From contig JAICVE010000151.1 in assembly GCA_025935475.1 (NCBI GenBank), positions 1 through 6,652 on the forward strand: 6,652 bases of DNA, in the 5' to 3' direction. Numbering within the stretch: the stretch's first letter is position 1; the number at the start of each line of letters is the position of its first letter. Source of the DNA: Nitrospira sp. GTDB taxonomy: Bacteria > Nitrospirota > Nitrospiria > Nitrospirales > Nitrospiraceae. The notes beneath the pieces are model-generated. The model searched no databases, was not told where the DNA came from, and worked only from the letters and a program-made list of their open reading frames with translations. Below are positions 6,368 to 6,652 of this stretch, piece after piece. Both the position numbers and the translations under genes were made by a program.

Positions 6368-6652
6368 TTAGCGCATGACCGGAGCCAAAGGCTGAGGATC
6401 GTTCGGAGGAGGCGACGGTTGAAGCTTGTTTTTCGGCATCACGGCTGTGGCCGTACAGATGTTCTTCTCCTCATCGGTGTGATGATCGATGATTTTCACG
6501 CCTTGCAGGTATTCCTGGACGATTTCCTCACGAGTCAGTTCGATGTCTTGGTCCGCGGCTTTCCCTGACCTCTCCCGAATGCGATCCACCATGTGCTCTT
6601 TCACGAAAATGCGGATTTGTTTGGCGAGATCCGTGCGGGCCGACAGTTCGGA
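6368..6652 (-). CDS. LPP20-like protein, 3' part only (runs off the window)
   Basis: The reading frame stays open to the window edge, so only the last 94 residues are visible; the GTG at 6604 is internal, not a start. The visible part begins with S-E-L-S-A-R-T-D-L-A-K-Q-I-R-I-F. A charged helical stretch and LTREEIVQEYLQGVKIID follow, then a strand with NICTATAVMPK. This order (a helix rich in A-R-x-x-L-A-x-x-I, then L-x-G-V-x-I-x-D and a C-terminal strand) resembles the LPP20 family of envelope lipoproteins. The last roughly 20 residues are proline-rich (PSPPPNDPQPLAP), suggesting a flexible tail. A lipobox or signal peptide, if present, would be outside the window. The gene precedes the 422-residue hydrolase-like gene by 47 bp on the same strand. 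The frame is firm; the family call is moderate and function unknown. Confidence 0.72.
   Translation of the reverse strand, partial: SELSARTDLAKQIRIFVKEHMVDRIRERSGKAADQDIELTREEIVQEYLQGVKIIDHHTDEEKNICTATAVMPKNKLQPSPPPNDPQPLAPVMR

Noticed and set aside
6368..6604. The minus-strand GTG at 6604 as the start of a complete 78-residue protein
   Set aside because: The frame continues upstream to the window edge without a stop, and the upstream residues continue the LPP20-like helix. The gene is therefore partial, not small.

Overview
The window looks like ordinary chromosome from a GC-rich Gram-negative bacterium. The gene content (a Pol I without proofreading residues, a Tat-exported dienelactone-hydrolase-like protein, an LPP20-like protein and a sigma-54 promoter) and the general look of the proteins suggest a Nitrospira-like member of the Nitrospirota. 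That is an inference from memory, with no marker gene to fix it. There are no RNA genes, CRISPR arrays, insertion sequences, phage genes or attachment sites that I can support.

Layout. On the plus strand, positions 69-2729 hold a complete polA. Next come a strong stem-loop (2761-2787) and a consensus ribosome-binding site leading into a small membrane-anchored DUF4177-type protein (2809-3060). A Tat-exported dienelactone-hydrolase-family enzyme follows (3094-3972). The gap at 3973-4168 carries a textbook sigma-54 (-24/-12) promoter at 4088-4102, with inverted-repeat sequence just upstream, driving an unrecognised 286-residue protein (4169-5029). On the minus strand, converging on that gene with only 22 bp between stop codons, lies a 422-residue alpha/beta-hydrolase-like protein (5052-6320). 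Upstream of it, in the same direction and 47 bp away, is the 3' part of an LPP20-like gene cut by the window edge (6368-6652).

How the parts may work together. polA is housekeeping. The small DUF4177 protein and the hydrolase have envelope-targeting signals and could be co-transcribed. The gene at 4169 is probably expressed on demand through RpoN and an enhancer-binding protein. The LPP20-like gene and the hydrolase-like gene may form a minus-strand operon.

The points most worth a second look are the sigma-54 promoter in front of a protein of unknown function, the apparent loss by one base change of the nucleophile serine in the 422-residue hydrolase-like protein, and the residue changes in PolA (three exonuclease motifs and one position in polymerase motif A). 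I see no clear new defence or mobile system here.
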